Shown here in pieces: positions 31,690 through 55,214 of a stretch of DNA of 64,000 nt. The first letter of the stretch is position 1, and the number at the start of each line of letters is the position of its first letter. Location: the NCBI GenBank assembly GCA_009760855.2, contig WPIO01000016.1:6497001-6561000 (forward strand). The letters are read 5' to 3'. Both the position numbers and the translations under genes were made by a program. The notes beneath the pieces are model-generated. The model was not told where the DNA came from. It worked only from the letters and a program-made list of their open reading frames with translations, and did no database searches. Source of the DNA: Cristatella mucedo (Eukaryota > Bryozoa > Phylactolaemata > Cristatellidae).

Positions 31690-33220
31690 ACGTAGAAATT
31701 CCTAGATATGGAATGCCACTGTGGAAGGTTGCGACAATGAACCAGGATTGCCGACTTGACTCTCTTGCAGTTAACCCAGAAAAAATTCCTTCGAGCTGTC
31801 GCTCGGCAGCATTAAATGAAGCAGGGTGCCGAATGTCCGAAAAGAAAGTGGCATAAGCTTCACGATGAGTGGAGAATGATGCAATATTGATCAATAATGA
31901 CAATACAGCGAAACTATACATTCTTCTTACATATTTAGCTAAAATGAGTCTTGCAACTGTGCACTCTCTCTTACGACAGTTGCACGCGAAATCACGTGTA
32001 ATGGCGATGGCAACAATAAACTGCTCCAGCATTCCCTATTACGTTTGAACTTATTTTTTCTTATTTTTCGCAAGCTTAGCTGTCGACTGCAGCAGGCTGC
32101 TCGTGAAGAGGACTGGCCAGGTTCAGTGTTCTGGTATTTAAATACAACGAAGGCAGATAAGTGCAATAACCTCAAGGTCGCAGTGATGTAAACGCGAGAT
32201 CCCAAACTGATTATTCGAAACTGGTAGTCCAAAGGCTTTATATTTTGGGCCAAATCGAATGCATCTGACATCTCAAATAATTACATCTCCACAGAATATC
32301 TGCAATACTGCTTACGGAATAGAGTGCCAAGCCCTCATAAAAGCACAGTCACCTCCGCTTATGCGTAAGAATACGCCCGGGCCGGCAAATGGCTATTCTT
32401 ACAGGCGGAGTATTCCAATATGCGGAATGAGACTATAGCTAGAGTCAATCTGGGACGCGGAACTGCTATTCTTATAAGCGGAGTATTCCTATATCGATAT
32501 TCCTTTAGTATAGGAGTATAGTACTCCGAGTATAGGACCTATACGCTGAGTCGGCTAAACTTGGTAGTTACATATATGTCCGAAATTACTACCTACTGGA
32601 TAACCTTTTAACGGTACTGAATTCAAGTCGACACGTTAAACAAAGTGACCGGTGGTCCTCAACTTCAAATACAATATCACCAACATCCTTGATCCAGTGC
32701 AGATCTGAATTTAACTAAGAAAGTATAGTACTCTATCACAAAAATCAGCTGAATGTAGAGATACAACCAATCAGTGCTTGCATCTATTGTGTATGATGAG
32801 CTAAAAGTTTTTAACTGCGACGCCTAATTCATTATGATAACCTGAGGGCATCGAAAGAGCTATCTTGACAAGCGTTATCCGACATTGTTGCTGTTGTCGC
32901 ATTCGTCAAGCTGCTACGATTAATTTCCAATCCTCCTTAAATACTGGTACATATTTCTTCGTCATCTCACTTGTCCTACCTTGGATGGGCCGTTATCAAA
33001 TTGCTCATCTCTAATAGTCTGATATCAGTCGATTCAATCCCGATCGTAAGCCCATTCTTAGGCTACCATGCACGTTGCAACATGACCAGTACATCAAACT
33101 AAAATGTTCAATACGAATCGCATCCCTGGTGCTAGCAGGCCAGGAAGCACACGTGTGTAATAGTGATAAACTGGTCATAAAAAAATAAACTTGATACGAA
33201 TGTAACAGGCTACATAAAGT
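31690..33220. other. Mostly unassigned, AT-rich
   Basis: No gene recognised apart from the repeat structure at 32.35-32.55 kb. A - strand frame of 110 codons (to 32,271) has no recognised motif. Confidence 0.4.
32352..32545. repeat. Direct and inverted short repeats, MITE-like
   Basis: GGCTATTCTTACAGGCGGAG and TGCTATTCTTATAAGCGGAG, each followed by TATTCC, recur about 80 bases apart. CTCCGCTTATGCGTAAGAAT at 32,354 is their inverted counterpart. CTATACTCC/GGAGTATAG units follow to 32,545. This arrangement could fold into a hairpin. No terminal target duplication was identified. Confidence 0.6.
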
Positions 33221-33224
33221 AGCC

Positions 33225-34225
33225 GGCACATTCACTGAAAATCGGACCGGACAGCTTTCACGAGAAAAGACTTTCCAACTACCTCAAAGCACCTAGTGCG
33301 ATTACGCATATGCTTAAAAAATCTTAGCGGATTTAACAGCCTCATTTGTATAGCGGCAGAAGAGCTTTATCGGCTATCACCACTGCTTGCAGTTGGCAAT
33401 ACACAATCGCCCAGCTGCAGCATTCGAACCCACGACCTCGGTCGGGAACAGGGAGCACCTTACCTCCTGCGTCCAGTAGGCAGCACTGAGATGCAGATTA
33501 AAAATCGGTTCAGAAGAAACGAACCGAATCCTTGAGCTAAGCACAGAAGACAACCGAACCAAAAATCCCTGTAACCAAGGCTACTAGACGTCCCATAGAT
33601 TTCACTCCGAGATGCTATACTGCCTACATAAGCAATATATGGTTTCTTGGTGCACCCAGAGCCAGCGCCAAGTATCGACGCTAACAAAATAGCGACCAAC
33701 GCATATGAACTCGCTTACCGATCGATATCTCCTATGTAAAAAACTGGCATTCGCCAGCAGCGGCACGAAAAGTAAAGTAAGGGGAGACAATCTGAGAGAC
33801 ACTGGTCACTAGGTTTGCAAGCAGCCAGCTGCTCTTTCGGCAAAGAACTGTTGGCACCGAGCGTGCTGCTCTAAAATAAACAGCCATCGCCATCGTTTGA
33901 TGCCAGGTTCATGTCTATTGCTGCTAGATCATTCATCAGTAAAAGAAAAAACTGAGCTTAAGGCTTGACATCAAACTCATCAGGCTCATCTGCCGATGCC
34001 TCAACTAAGTTCATAGCTTAAGCCTGTCAAACATGGAACGATGATCCGATGGTAGGCAGCATTCCGCGGTTTAGCATTGACATGAGTGGCATAAGTAGGT
34101 CAGTGCAGGCCGACTTATAGAACTCGAAGCACTAGATTGCCACGGGCACCGGAAGACTGGATGATATCTCGCTGAGCAGAGCCAGCATCGCCGAGGTCAT
34201 ACTCCTTATCCACTGTGGGCTTCAT
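33225..34225. repeat. Diverged ~1 kb repeat, copy 2
   Basis: Counterpart of 19,128-20,300: CACTGAAAATCGGACCGGAC, AAAATCGGTTCAGAAG, TGAGCTAAGCACAGAAG, TGGTTTCTTGGTGCACCCAG, GGGGAGACAATCTGAGAGAC, GAAGCACTAGATTGCC and CCAGCATCGCC in the same order. Identity appears low enough to imply great age. Confidence 0.65.
33313..33480 (-). mobile_element. SINE1 head
   Basis: The reverse complement of GGATTTAACAGCCTCATTTG, GCAGAAGAGCTTTATCGGC and GCATTCGAACCCACGACCTC is the SINE1 body and box B region. No LINE-like tail. Confidence 0.8.
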
Positions 34226-34385
34226 CCATCCCTCGTTCGCTGCCGACCAAATAGCTGCACGCATCTCCTGCCAGTCTCCCTACAGAAGAGTAACGCTACA
34301 GATACGCAAGCTCTTTTTGCAATACACGCACGACACAGGCAAAAAGGAGCCGCATGTTGCATGGGTCACCGATCGAGATTATTCA

Positions 34386-34548
34386 AGCACGAGTGGTTAA
34401 GGTGCTCGCCCTGACCTCTGAGATAGGGGCCGAGGTCGGGGGAGGGGGGTTGGAACCCCTCGGCATATGTGAAGCGCCTGAATAAGGATTTTAAGTTCTC
34501 TTAGGGCGCTATACAAATGAATTACGTATTTATTTATTTACGCTATCT
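34386..34548 (+). mobile_element. SINE2 copy
   Basis: GAGTGGTTAAGGTGCTCGCC (box A-like), a GGAACCCCTCGGCATATGTG region, GAAGCGCCTGAATAAGGAT, TTCTCTTAGGGCGCTATACA and AATGAATTACG, ending in TTTATTTA. The GCGCC...GGGCGC arms of the 3' hairpin are intact in this copy. Confidence 0.8.
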
Positions 34549-34975
34549 CGGCAGGACTAACTACCTCAATTTCGATAACCAGTCTAGCAGCAATGTGAAA
34601 GAGTAACTGTACTGGTAGAGTAGCGTTTCACTAGGCTGCACAACAAGGACAGAATGCCAAAACATACCTGTCTATGCGGTACAAGGGAGGCGCAGCAAAA
34701 CCATTAGCTAGTCTATGCTAATTAGGTGTGCAGCTGGCGATCTCACAGAGTTCGTAGCTTTTTTGACCGGCAGCACGACCAACTTCTAAATGGAGCGTCG
34801 AAATTCCTAGCGGTGCCTGCGCTCGCTAGCAAGCTCGAGTGCTCGACTGCACGCTCAAAGTCTAAGCAGCCTTTTGCCTGCAATTAATAGCTACGAGCAT
34901 TCTGGTCACGGAACAAAAAGAAAACTGCGAAACGCAGCACAACAAGATAAGCGAGTAGTATACATAGGAGTTACA

Positions 34976-35066
34976 ACGAAGGACAAGCAGAAGTGCCACA
35001 AAAACGCAGGAACAGATAGATGGCATATTTGTGCAAGCGTCTTGGCAGTGCATCCACCGTAAGAAC
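34976..35066 (-). CDS. Candidate exon, unidentified - strand gene (weak)
   Basis: An excellent acceptor on the - strand (TTTTACTTTTCTCTTCAG) is followed by sequence open in two frames. In the phase left by the candidate exon at 35.2 kb it codes SYGGCTAKTLAQICHLSVPA. The donor side is poor (GTT|GTAACT), so the end is a guess. Confidence 0.3.
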
Positions 35067-35212
35067 CTGAAGAGAAAAGTAAAACAAAAAGATCAAAGGT
35101 GATTCGTCGACTGTCCCATTTGCCAGACGAGGCAGGGGAGTCTCAGTGACCAGTGTACGCTTACGAAAGATGAAGGCAATAAAGAAGTAACTGCTGCGAG
35201 ACTCAAACTTAC

Positions 35213-35303
35213 ATCTTGGGTTGTTTATTGGGAGCACCATACCGCAAGGCAAACCGGCAGTGACAAAGCATCGGTCGCCAAAAGTCATTAAACGTGAAGG
35301 TGA
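35213..35303 (-). CDS. Candidate exon, unidentified - strand gene
   Basis: Codes MTFGDRCFVTAGLPCGMVL within 30 codons and ends at CCAAGAT|GTAAGT, a consensus donor, in phase 1. The acceptor (TTTAAATTAG) is plausible but weak. The GDRCFVTAG pattern is reminiscent of a beta-propeller strand, which is only an impression. No family assigned. Confidence 0.4.
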
Positions 35304-35594
35304 CTAATTTAAAGCCTTGACAGAAACTGGGAGAGCAACGAGGCTGACACTGCTGTAGCGATTGAAATGCCATGTAGGTATAGAGGAGCCCAGTCCTGAC
35401 AGGCCCATAGGTCAGTGAGAATGTTTTGATTATATCTGCTGCTCAACCTGAAACCTCCAAAACTCTTTTAGAAAAGGAGGGCAATAGGTTAAAATTCTTT
35501 TAAATAAAGACCAATCGAACAGCTATGTTTAGGACTACTTGTACAAAGCCACCTCTAAAAGCACATTACAGCCTTAAGAGAGACCACAAAGCTA

Positions 35595-37012
35595 GTAATA
35601 ATAATAACAATAATAATAACAATAACAATAATAATATACTCGCTCAAGCACCCTCAGAGAACTCAATCTCTTTCTCGGCACTTTACATTTGCTGCAAAGG
35701 AAACACGATCGAATGGCGAGTGGTATCATGCCTGATAAACAACAAGAATAACATGGTTAGGGGTGACACGTACAGGGTTAGCATGCATTAGGACATACAG
35801 GACGAATCAAAGGGACGAACTAAATGCTGTAATAAATAGATTCATTTTAATTGCTTTTTAATTGTGGTCAAGCCTGGGGATGTCGTGACGAAAGTCAGGA
35901 GTGAGTTCCAGGCTTTGGGAGCATACGAACTAAAGGCACGGTCTCCAAGAGATTGGAGGCTTGTACGAGGTATAGGTAAACAGTTAGATTCTGAAAACCA
36001 GGTAGTACGGTGCTTAGGCTGGTGGGGCAGTAGATCGAATAGGTAGGCTGGAGCCAAAGAATGAAACGACCTAAAAGTGAGCCACAAAACCTTGAAGTCG
36101 ATCCGTTGCTTCACCGGTAGCCAGTGCAGGTCGGCGAGAAGTGGTGTGATGTGGCAACTGCGATGCTCACGACAGACAAGCCTAACTACAGAGTTTTTCA
36201 CCAGCTGCGAGCCTCTGGCTGTTGTGGTCGTCTAACGAAAGGTCACTTTGGAACATGCCACCTAGATTTCGATCTGATTCGACAGGAGATATGCTGGCAG
36301 AGCCAACTTTGAGCTTTAGCCTTTCCAATTTCTGAATCAAACTTGGTTTGCCTATAACTAGTAAGTTGGTTGGATCATTAAAATTTAAGAAAACTTGTTG
36401 CCATCCATGTGTGGATATCATCAATACATGCAGCAATGGTGTTGAAAGAATTTGACGTATTAAGGGCTGGAGATATCAAAGCAAAGGTACAACTGAGTGT
36501 CATCTGCATAGAAGTGAAAGCCTGGATTGTGCTTAACAATCACATCGGCAAAAGGAAGAGTGTGAACCGTGAAAAGTACTGGACCAAGCCCGGAGCCCTG
36601 AGGTACCCCATATTTCAGAGGTTCCTCTGGTGTTCTTTATCCATTCACATCAGTACTCTGGAGTCCCCCACTGAGGTAGGACGTGAAACATTGCAAAGCA
36701 ATCGCGGTAATGTCAAGGCGAGATGAGAGGAGCTCAAGAAGTACTCAGTGATTGATAGTATCAAAAGCTGCCGAAAGATCAAGCGAAGCCAGCAGAGATA
36801 CTCTACCAATGTCTGCATTCCTGAGTAGGTCGTTGTACACCCAAAGTAATGCTGACTCTGTGGAGTGATTAGCTCTAAAGCCAGACTGGAACGTACTAGC
36901 AAGGTTTGAAGTTTCAATATATGAGTTCAGCTTGTCTGCCACGACTCGTTCCAGTGTCTTTGATAGGAATGGTAGAAGGGAGACTGAACCACCTAAGCTA
37001 GCCATTTCGGTA
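35595..37012 (-). mobile_element. LINE family A, 5'-truncated and internally deleted
   Basis: From AATAATAATATACTCGCTCA (tail) and the 3' UTR through the RT. The - strand translation has RLVCREHRSCHITPLLADLH near the C-terminus and [20 protein letters not shown], then LLASLDLSAAFDTINH at the 5' end. About 150 bases of RT (the SKLVHAFVTSRLDFCNSLL region) are missing near 36,220. The RT is broken by frameshifts. Confidence 0.85.
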
Positions 37013-37392
37013 AGTGATCATTAAATATGAAGAGACAAAGAGTATCCTGTTTGGCCGTGAAAGCAGTTCTCCAAAGTGAATGAACAACTGCATGACTATC
37101 GCAAAAAGTGACTTTCCATACCATGGCTGTACGCCTACCATGAGCGCATCTGCTATATTAACCAATCTCGTGTCTACAAGAAGACCTTTCTAGTTGAATT
37201 TTCTAGCTTGCAAGAATCCGATTGGGGTATAATAAACAGCGTGCCCTCTGCATCTGAGTGCTAGTGGAAAAGTGAGCCAGAAACTATGCAGACACACGCG
37301 CACACACGCGTTCGTGCACTAGAATCCCAAACATTTGGGAGATTAGAGTAGCAAAGACATACAATGTGTTTATTAAAACTATAAGGATATAC

Positions 37393-37517
37393 CTCTACCC
37401 TTGAACCATAAGGATACTGCATGCATATGTAATGCCCATCGGCTTTAGCCACTTCAAATTTCCGAGAGAATCTCCCCACTAGTCGATCCCACACAGAGTC
37501 GTCTTGGATAAATCGGC
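37393..37517 (-). CDS. Candidate exon, unidentified - strand gene
   Basis: After CACAGATTGAG the - strand codes 41 codons including RFIQDDSVWDRLVGRF and EVAKADGHYICMQYPYGSRV, then a donor GAG|GTATAT. The composition is convincingly protein-like. Phase 2 at the start fits an upstream exon ending in phase 1. Not recognised; it may belong with the blocks at 37.7 and 38.5 kb. Confidence 0.42.
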
Positions 37518-37722
37518 CTCAATCTGTGCGGGTAACCTCTAGCAGCTCTGTCTACTCACTGAATAAAAAAACAATTACAAGACTCAAGCAGGCTGCAAAA
37601 AGCAGCAAAAAAGGTTGAGAGTCTACTGGAGGCTTCTGGAAACTATTGGAAACTTCTGGAACACTATCAAGGATACATCTTCCCCTGACCTCGGCATCTA
37701 AACCTGGCTGGGCCTCTGACAC

Positions 37723-37815
37723 CTGTGGCCAATCTGTGGCCAACCGCAACAACAACTGCAATGTGCCAGCCTCAAACGTGTCATCGTCGTATGCACTATG
37801 GGCAGCTAGGGTGAC
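37723..37815 (-). CDS. Candidate exon, unidentified - strand gene
   Basis: The acceptor GCATTTACAG is followed by 31 codons with AHSAYDDDTFEAGTLQLLLR and LATDWPQ, ending CACAG|GTGTCA. The frame stays open beyond this donor (VSEAQPGLDAEVRG), so the exon may be longer. No family assigned. Confidence 0.42.
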
Positions 37816-38518
37816 CTGTAAATGCTGGCAGATTCTCCTGCTTCACCAAAAGAAGTGTGTCTTGAAAAATGATATCATAGGGAGTCAAGCCTATTGATGC
37901 TACCATCGAGCTAAGATTTATCCCTGGGTATTTCAAACTCGCAGTTCAAATACGCGAATGACAGGGTAATGACTGCTGTTTTAGCTGCTGTCCGGCAAGC
38001 AAATATGAAGTAAGCAGCAAGCAAATATGAAGTAAGCGCCAATCCGATTGTAATTTCCTTTTTAGGTAGACACCTATGGCTTCAGTGCCATCGTAAGGGT
38101 TCGCAGAGAAATAGCACAGGACTCGATTAAATTCAGCCATATTTAATGTGCATACTAGTGCACGATACCACCAGCAGTTGAGACCATCGCAAGGTACATC
38201 CAGTACCCCGGCTATCCACAAAGGTGATTCTACACTATGAGCACAAACGACGGGCTTATTTCTACTTAAAAATTAAACGCCCCGTGTCACCTCGGCATTC
38301 CGTGACCCACTTTTGGCTTTGATATGCTTGCAATTATGTCAAATGAAAATGATTTTCAGAAGATAAGTTTTGTTGGTACCGATGAGTGTCCGAAAAGAGC
38401 TGGAAAAATATCAAGGTCAGCCACTGAGCATGGACAAACGACACGAATGTGCAGGTGCTCACTTTACATAAGCAGCATGTGCATAAAGCTGGATTACGAG
38501 AGCACAACATGAGCTCAC
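37816..38518 (-). other. Unassigned, with one weak coding candidate at 38.07-38.20 kb
   Basis: On the - strand 38,200-38,070 reads NMAEFNRVLCYFSANPYDGT in an open frame without convincing splice sites. It is mentioned because it lies between two better candidate exons. Confidence 0.25.
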
Positions 38519-38641
38519 GGAGATTATTCTGTTTGCTCCACGAATATTGACAACTGTCACTTTGGCAAGATGAGCCAGAGCGACGAAGCCGCTGTGAAAT
38601 GAAAACTGATGGCTTGAAACCTCCAGCTCAACTTTAATATG
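38519..38641 (-). CDS. Candidate exon, unidentified - strand gene
   Basis: After CTTCTTTTGGTCACTCGAGTGCAG the - strand codes exactly 41 codons (phase 0 to 0), including HSGFVALAHLAKVTVVNIRG, then a donor TCC|GTGAGC. The alternating hydrophobic pattern suggests beta strands. It lies about 430 bases beyond the last exon found for the quinone oxidoreductase, but does not resemble that family's C-terminus, so it is probably a separate gene. Confidence 0.45.
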
Positions 38642-38682
38642 CTGCACTCGAGTGACCAAAAGAAGACACGGACTACACAACC

Positions 38683-38915
38683 TTTCATTAGACGACCATA
38701 TCAGCTTCACAGTAACATTAATAAAATTCGGGCATCCTTGGACAGGGATGCTACGTGAAAATTAGTCTATGCATTTGTGACATGCCACTTCGACTTCTGT
38801 AACTCACTGCTTGATGATCTATCGACCTGTGCAATAAGGCGTTTACGGTTAGTGCAAAACTCTGCAGCCAGCCTTGTCTGTCATGAGCAGCGCAGTTGCC
38901 ACAACTACATGCCCC
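38683..38915 (+). mobile_element. LINE family A RT fragment
   Basis: TTAGACGACCATATCAGCTT, GCATTTGTGACATGCC and GTGCAAAACTCTGCAGCC are the + strand RT C-terminal text (DDHIS, AFVTCHFDFCNSLL, VQNSAASLVC). It is cut on both sides and breaks off within CHN. Confidence 0.75.
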
Positions 38916-39069
38916 AAGCCCTCAAGCTTATGCTTCGATGCTATGATATACTGTTGATACTTTGACCAAGCAATTTACACGGCACTTCTCCTGCCGGAGT
39001 TTATGGCCACTCCCACAAAAGAAGGCACTCAGCTTAAGAAGAAACCCTTGCAGAGAGAAGCGTACACAC

Positions 39070-50600
<11,531 letters not shown>

Positions 50601-52200
50601 TGCTGGAGAGAACTGAGCAGTCTTCCTGCGGAGGAGCACGGAACTAAATTGGAGGAAAAAAGAAAAAACTTTTTTCAAGCAGGCAGCAATGACGAGTGGA
50701 TGAACAGGTCGTCATGTACGCCAGCCAGTAGGCCATGCTGCCTGCACAGTATCCATCGTTTTCTGCTAGGTGCCCGACTAGCAGAAGACCTGCACACCCC
50801 TCAAGTGCATGGCTGCTCTAGTGACAGTCACCGATCGATTGCGCACAGATAGCACAACGGCAAGTCTGTTCCAGTGTCGCATACATAAGTACATACACAA
50901 TGTTGGCAGCAAAACAATTGTGACTTTACTACCATTTCAGTCGGCTGTTTAATCTCTTTGATTGAATTAAACTTCCAATTGCTTTTGTACGAGCATATAA
51001 ATGGTAATGTAAAGAGAATTATTTAATTATTTATTTAAAAAATGAAAAACATTGTAAAGGAAAGGACAAGGACACAGCAATGCACATTGGCTCGCAAGCG
51101 AATTTACTCAAATACAAGTTTACAGAACGAACGAACAGTGTGGAGCCCCCCACCCTTTGTTGCTGCAGTCCTTCAATAATAACCAGGGAAACTGTCACCA
51201 CCATCACCATCGCTGTCACCTCATCCTGAGCAACGCCTACTCAAGCGATGGTTCTACACTTTTGGTCAGTTTTAACTTGGGGCTACCATCTTCAATATCG
51301 CCGTTGTCGTCACCAACGTTGTCTTCAACTAAACCGAATGGGCATTTATCGTTTTTCCATACTTGTACCGAGATAATCCTATGCCTTAATTACTAATTAG
51401 AGTGTAGAACCGAGGTGCATAGACAGCGATGTAAGTCGACTGCCTAGAGGTAAACCATCCAGTCAACAGTGAGGCAATCACTTGCTGATAAAGCCAGCAA
51501 AGATCTCGATCGCATTGAATCAAGAAGCTTGAGTAACTACTCTGCATCCAGTTACCACCCAGCACATATGCAAATCATTGTCCGGTACAACCTATCAGAA
51601 ATAGATTGTGCCTTTGAGCATTTTGAAGCTTAACAGAAAAGGTGCAATTCAATATATCATGCACGCCAAAGGCCACATCTTTACGAATAAATGCCAGCAC
51701 TGAGCTGGAATTAGCCACTGCACCGATGGATGGGCGGGAGCCAAGGTTGCCAGAGTGATCCATCATCTATCACACACTGGCAGTGCTTCATTCGGCAGAC
51801 GGCAGTATTTGGAAAAGACTTGGGTGCTCAGCATCTTGAGTTATGTGTTCTCCAACAATGCAACCCTTCCTAGCTCAACTCATATGCACAGATTTGTAGA
51901 CGAATTAATGTGAGCTATCCTCACATACAGGCCAGCCAACAGACCACCATACTATATATTTGCTAAGGAATTATACAAAAAACACTTGACATATTCACCT
52001 AGGTTGCACAATTTCACTAGCCAACCCATATCAACCAACTAGCGGTGGGATGAAGACCAGTGCCTGCTCCTGCTGCTACTAACATGGCATTTCTGAGGCA
52101 TATTTAGGGAAATGAGCATTGTTAGAGCCACAGGCACTGGTCTCAGTCAGCCGAGCAGGTATAGGTGACGGCATAATGGATAAGAATCTAGTTGAAATGG
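50601..52200. other. Upstream of quinone oxidoreductase; no further gene recognised
   Basis: The 5' flank of the - strand gene. No TATA box stands out and the sequence is not CpG-rich. From 51.4 to 52.2 kb nothing was recognised, apart from a hairpin-tail scrap (AAAGCGCCTAGAAAGTGACT) at about 52,225. Confidence 0.4.
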
Positions 52201-52245
52201 GTTGCTTCCTTCGAAGCCTATATAAAGCGCCTAGAAAGTGACTTA

Positions 52246-52560
52246 GCTCTCTTATTGTAATGTAATGGAATAGAATGCATCTCTGTCTGTAACTTCACAA
52301 ACTCACAAAGACCATGTGGGTGTTATGCATGAGAGTTTACTGTAGTGCACTCAAAGCCTAAGCGACGGCTTCCGGTACGCACTCGGCAGCCAAAAGACTT
52401 CGTCTCACGTAACAAAGTAACAAAGTAACAAAGAGAAAGTGAGAAGCATTGGCAGAGTCAGGAGAGCAGCCGCAATGACGAGCAGCACGGGAAGCAGCTG
52501 CTCAGGACGGCGGCCGGAAAGGATGCGCCACATTGGGCAGCGGGAGAGTAGCTGTCGTAA
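52246..52560 (-). mobile_element. (ATTAC)n-tailed repeat, long copy
   Basis: TTGTAATGTAATGGAATAGA, GACCATGTGGGTGTTATGC, AGTGCACTCAAAGCCTAAGC and GACGGCTTCCGGTACGCACT, then (AGTAACAA)n and GGAGAGTAG. It pairs with 46,478-46,745. A local AACAAAGT triplication distinguishes this copy. Confidence 0.75.
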
Positions 52561-53195
52561 GAATTGCGCAAGCGAGTTCCACAGTGTCCAGGACCTTCGG
52601 TGCAAAAGCCTCTGCTGCCAACGGTCTGACTGAAGGTAAGGAGCAGCTAACGTATCGCTATCACAGAGAGCCTCATCCTAGGGAATGGAGGAGGCTCTCT
52701 GTGAGAGGAGGCTGAGAGACTGGAGGTGCAGCTGCTCTCAGCCAGGTGTGAAGGAGCCAAGCAGTGGCCTTGGCCTCGCGGTTCAGCATAAGAACTTTAC
52801 TCAGCGATAGAAATTTATTGGTATCAGTAACGTTATAATTTTTTATAGATAAACAGAGCAAGATAGCGAAGGGCCTTAAAAGTGACTCGCTGACCCGGTG
52901 CCCCTCCACTCCCCCTAACGGCAGTGCTGCTGCACCAGCAGCAGCAAGTAAGTGGACGATTCAACTACTGAAACAACCTGCACTGCCAATGATGCAACTA
53001 AGCAAGACCTCGTGATCCAAAAAGAAGAAAACAAAGGGCGCGTCACTGCTACGATTGGCAGACTCCTGTAAGGTCAAGGCTCAGTCCTCCCCCTACGAAG
53101 TTCAGACCTATCATGGCGAATCCTGGCTATGCCCTTGGACATACCGCGGAGATACACCGATTCAATTACTAGTGTTTTTTTGGCCTTTACCAAGG
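52561..53195. other. No recognised feature
   Basis: Contains an inverted pair (AGAGAGCCTCATCCTAGG / GAGGAGGCTCTCTGTGAGAG around 52,665-52,708) that could form a hairpin. No gene was recognised. Confidence 0.4.
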
Positions 53196-53199
53196 TGCA

Positions 53200-54655
53200 G
53201 CTATAATAAGAATAATAATAGTACAAATAATAATAAAGAGTCTTTCTTATAGCGCCAAGAGAACTAAATCTCCATACAGGTAATTTACAACTTGCCTTCA
53301 AGAGATGGGACAATGAATAATTAACAGCATGCAAGGTACTCGTGCTTAGACGAGCATGCAAGTGCTGAAGGCACTCGGGGTTGATCGTTCGTAGGACCAC
53401 AAGTTGGTCCACAATGCACTGAATCACGCACAGGTACGGATGCAATGTACGCATGAGCAAAAAAGACCAGCCCGCTGGGGCGCAGGGAGAAAGCTGAGCG
53501 GGGGAACAGACGTGCCCCTTTGGCCGAACTCTGACGATGCAAACCCGATGGATGTAGCGACAGAAGACGAAAGTAATTTCCAGACTTTGGGAGGATGCAA
53601 ACTGAAGGCCAGATCACCTTCAAATTTCAATTTAGTGCCAATGTGGCTACTTTGAGATTATGACTCTGTCGTTGGATTATGGACTGTTGCGATTTATGGC
53701 AGTGGTATATAAGTAACTGGCGGCAAAGGCCCGGCGAGTCAGGTCGAGGTCGCCAGGCGGAGGGAGAGGGGCAGTCGTGTGCTGGCTGGCCCGCTGCTGC
53801 GGCATCCGAGTGAATAAGCTTCTTTTTGAGACCGCCTGCTTCGGTGTTCCGCGCGGTATCGCGTACCTGCTGCTTAGAGAATGTCAAAGTGCAGCCAAGA
53901 ACAGCCAGACGACTGGATGCCGAGAAGCGGATGGACTCGAGGAGTAAGAAGGTCGGATAGGTTGTTAAGTTTGCTTGCGAAAGTGAGTGAAGCGGCTTGT
54001 AGTAGGTCGGACGGTGGGAGGGAGCACCTGTAATTCGATTCGATGCTTTATAGGGAGCCAGTCAAGCTCAGACAGGCAGGCAGTTGTGTGCGGCTTAGCT
54101 GCTACTTCGTCATTGATGTGAGACCCGATGAGCTGTCGAGTTTTGCACCAGTTGCACACAACCTATAATCTAGACCCGATGTCACAAACGCGTGAATTAG
54201 TTTGGCTGCCCTACCCTTGTCCAAGCAGGCCCTAATTTGGCAAGCGTTCCTACGCTTTAAGTGACAGCTGAGGCAATGAAATCGTTCCTGACAAGTCATT
54301 TTGGAACAGCACGACTAACGGCAGAGGTCAGGAGAGTGATGAAAGATAAATCAATCTTGAGGACTTCAACTGTAGGGGAAAACAAGGCTCGCCGGTTAAA
54401 ACTGAGTCGCTCATATCGTCGTTAAGGTATAGGAAGCTATGGGTCATCGATGCAGAGTAAGTAAGTGAATCTGGTGCAGAGTAAGGCTTGAGAGGGGCCA
54501 CAAGATAGGTAGAGCTGAGTGTCATCAGCAATGAATGAATGAATAACAAATAAATGCCGAGATTGTGTTTAGCAATGACATCGGACAGAGGAAAGGTATA
54601 GATACTGAAGAGTGGGCACGTAACCACCACTGGCCACAGTGAATGTGCACGTTAC
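53200..54655 (-). mobile_element. Second, more diverged LINE family (RT region)
   Basis: The tail (AATAATAAT)n with TCTTTCTTATAGCGCCAAGA differs from family A. The - strand frames give IRACLDKGRAAKLIHAFVTS, CLSELDWLPIKHRIELQVL and FPLSDVIAKHNLGI, the RT C-terminal order, all with frameshifts. The YADD box is lost. Related to family A but distinct in its 3' UTR. Confidence 0.7.
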
Positions 54656-54659
54656 GGCT

Positions 54660-54795
54660 AATCGTAGTGTGCATGCTGACATTGTGTGGGTTATCACTGA
54701 CCACATGGTCACTACGCCTACAGCACACGTGGATAGATCCTAGAAAGCGATTAAGTTTTTATAGGTGCTATACAAAAGTATTATTAGTATCATTG
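54660..54795 (+). mobile_element. LINE 3' tail fragment
   Basis: GTGTGCATGCTGACATTGTG, CACTGACCACATGGTC, TAGATCCTAGAAAGCGATTA and GGTGCTATACAAAAGTATTA are a decayed 3' UTR end with hairpin and (TATTA) tail. Confidence 0.6.
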
Positions 54796-55214
54796 TAAAT
54801 GAAAGGGCCTAGGACCGAACTTGAATAACGCATTTCTTATCATTTCAAACGAACGTAACAGGCAATGGCCGAAGACCGGTGCAGGGCTCACCTACTCTTA
54901 GGGCTTAGAACGACATAGTATAAAAAGTTATAGACAGTACGACAAACCAAAGGCCAAACACCTTCGAGAGTATTCTCGCAGTGATCAAGTCACAACAACA
55001 CCCTTATAGGTGAGTACACAAAGACGAGATGGCTAAGTAGCTTTTCGATTAGGCTTTCTGTAGCCCGGTATAAACACATAACCGTTACCGTACTGAATTA
55101 AAAAGAAATAAGCTAAAAACTTGAGTTCCGTAGTCTAGGATCTGCAGACCAAAAGCTCATGCTTCTAAAGGTCTGGTTGAAGGAATGGAACAGCTAATGC
55201 ATTGCTTGCCCATA

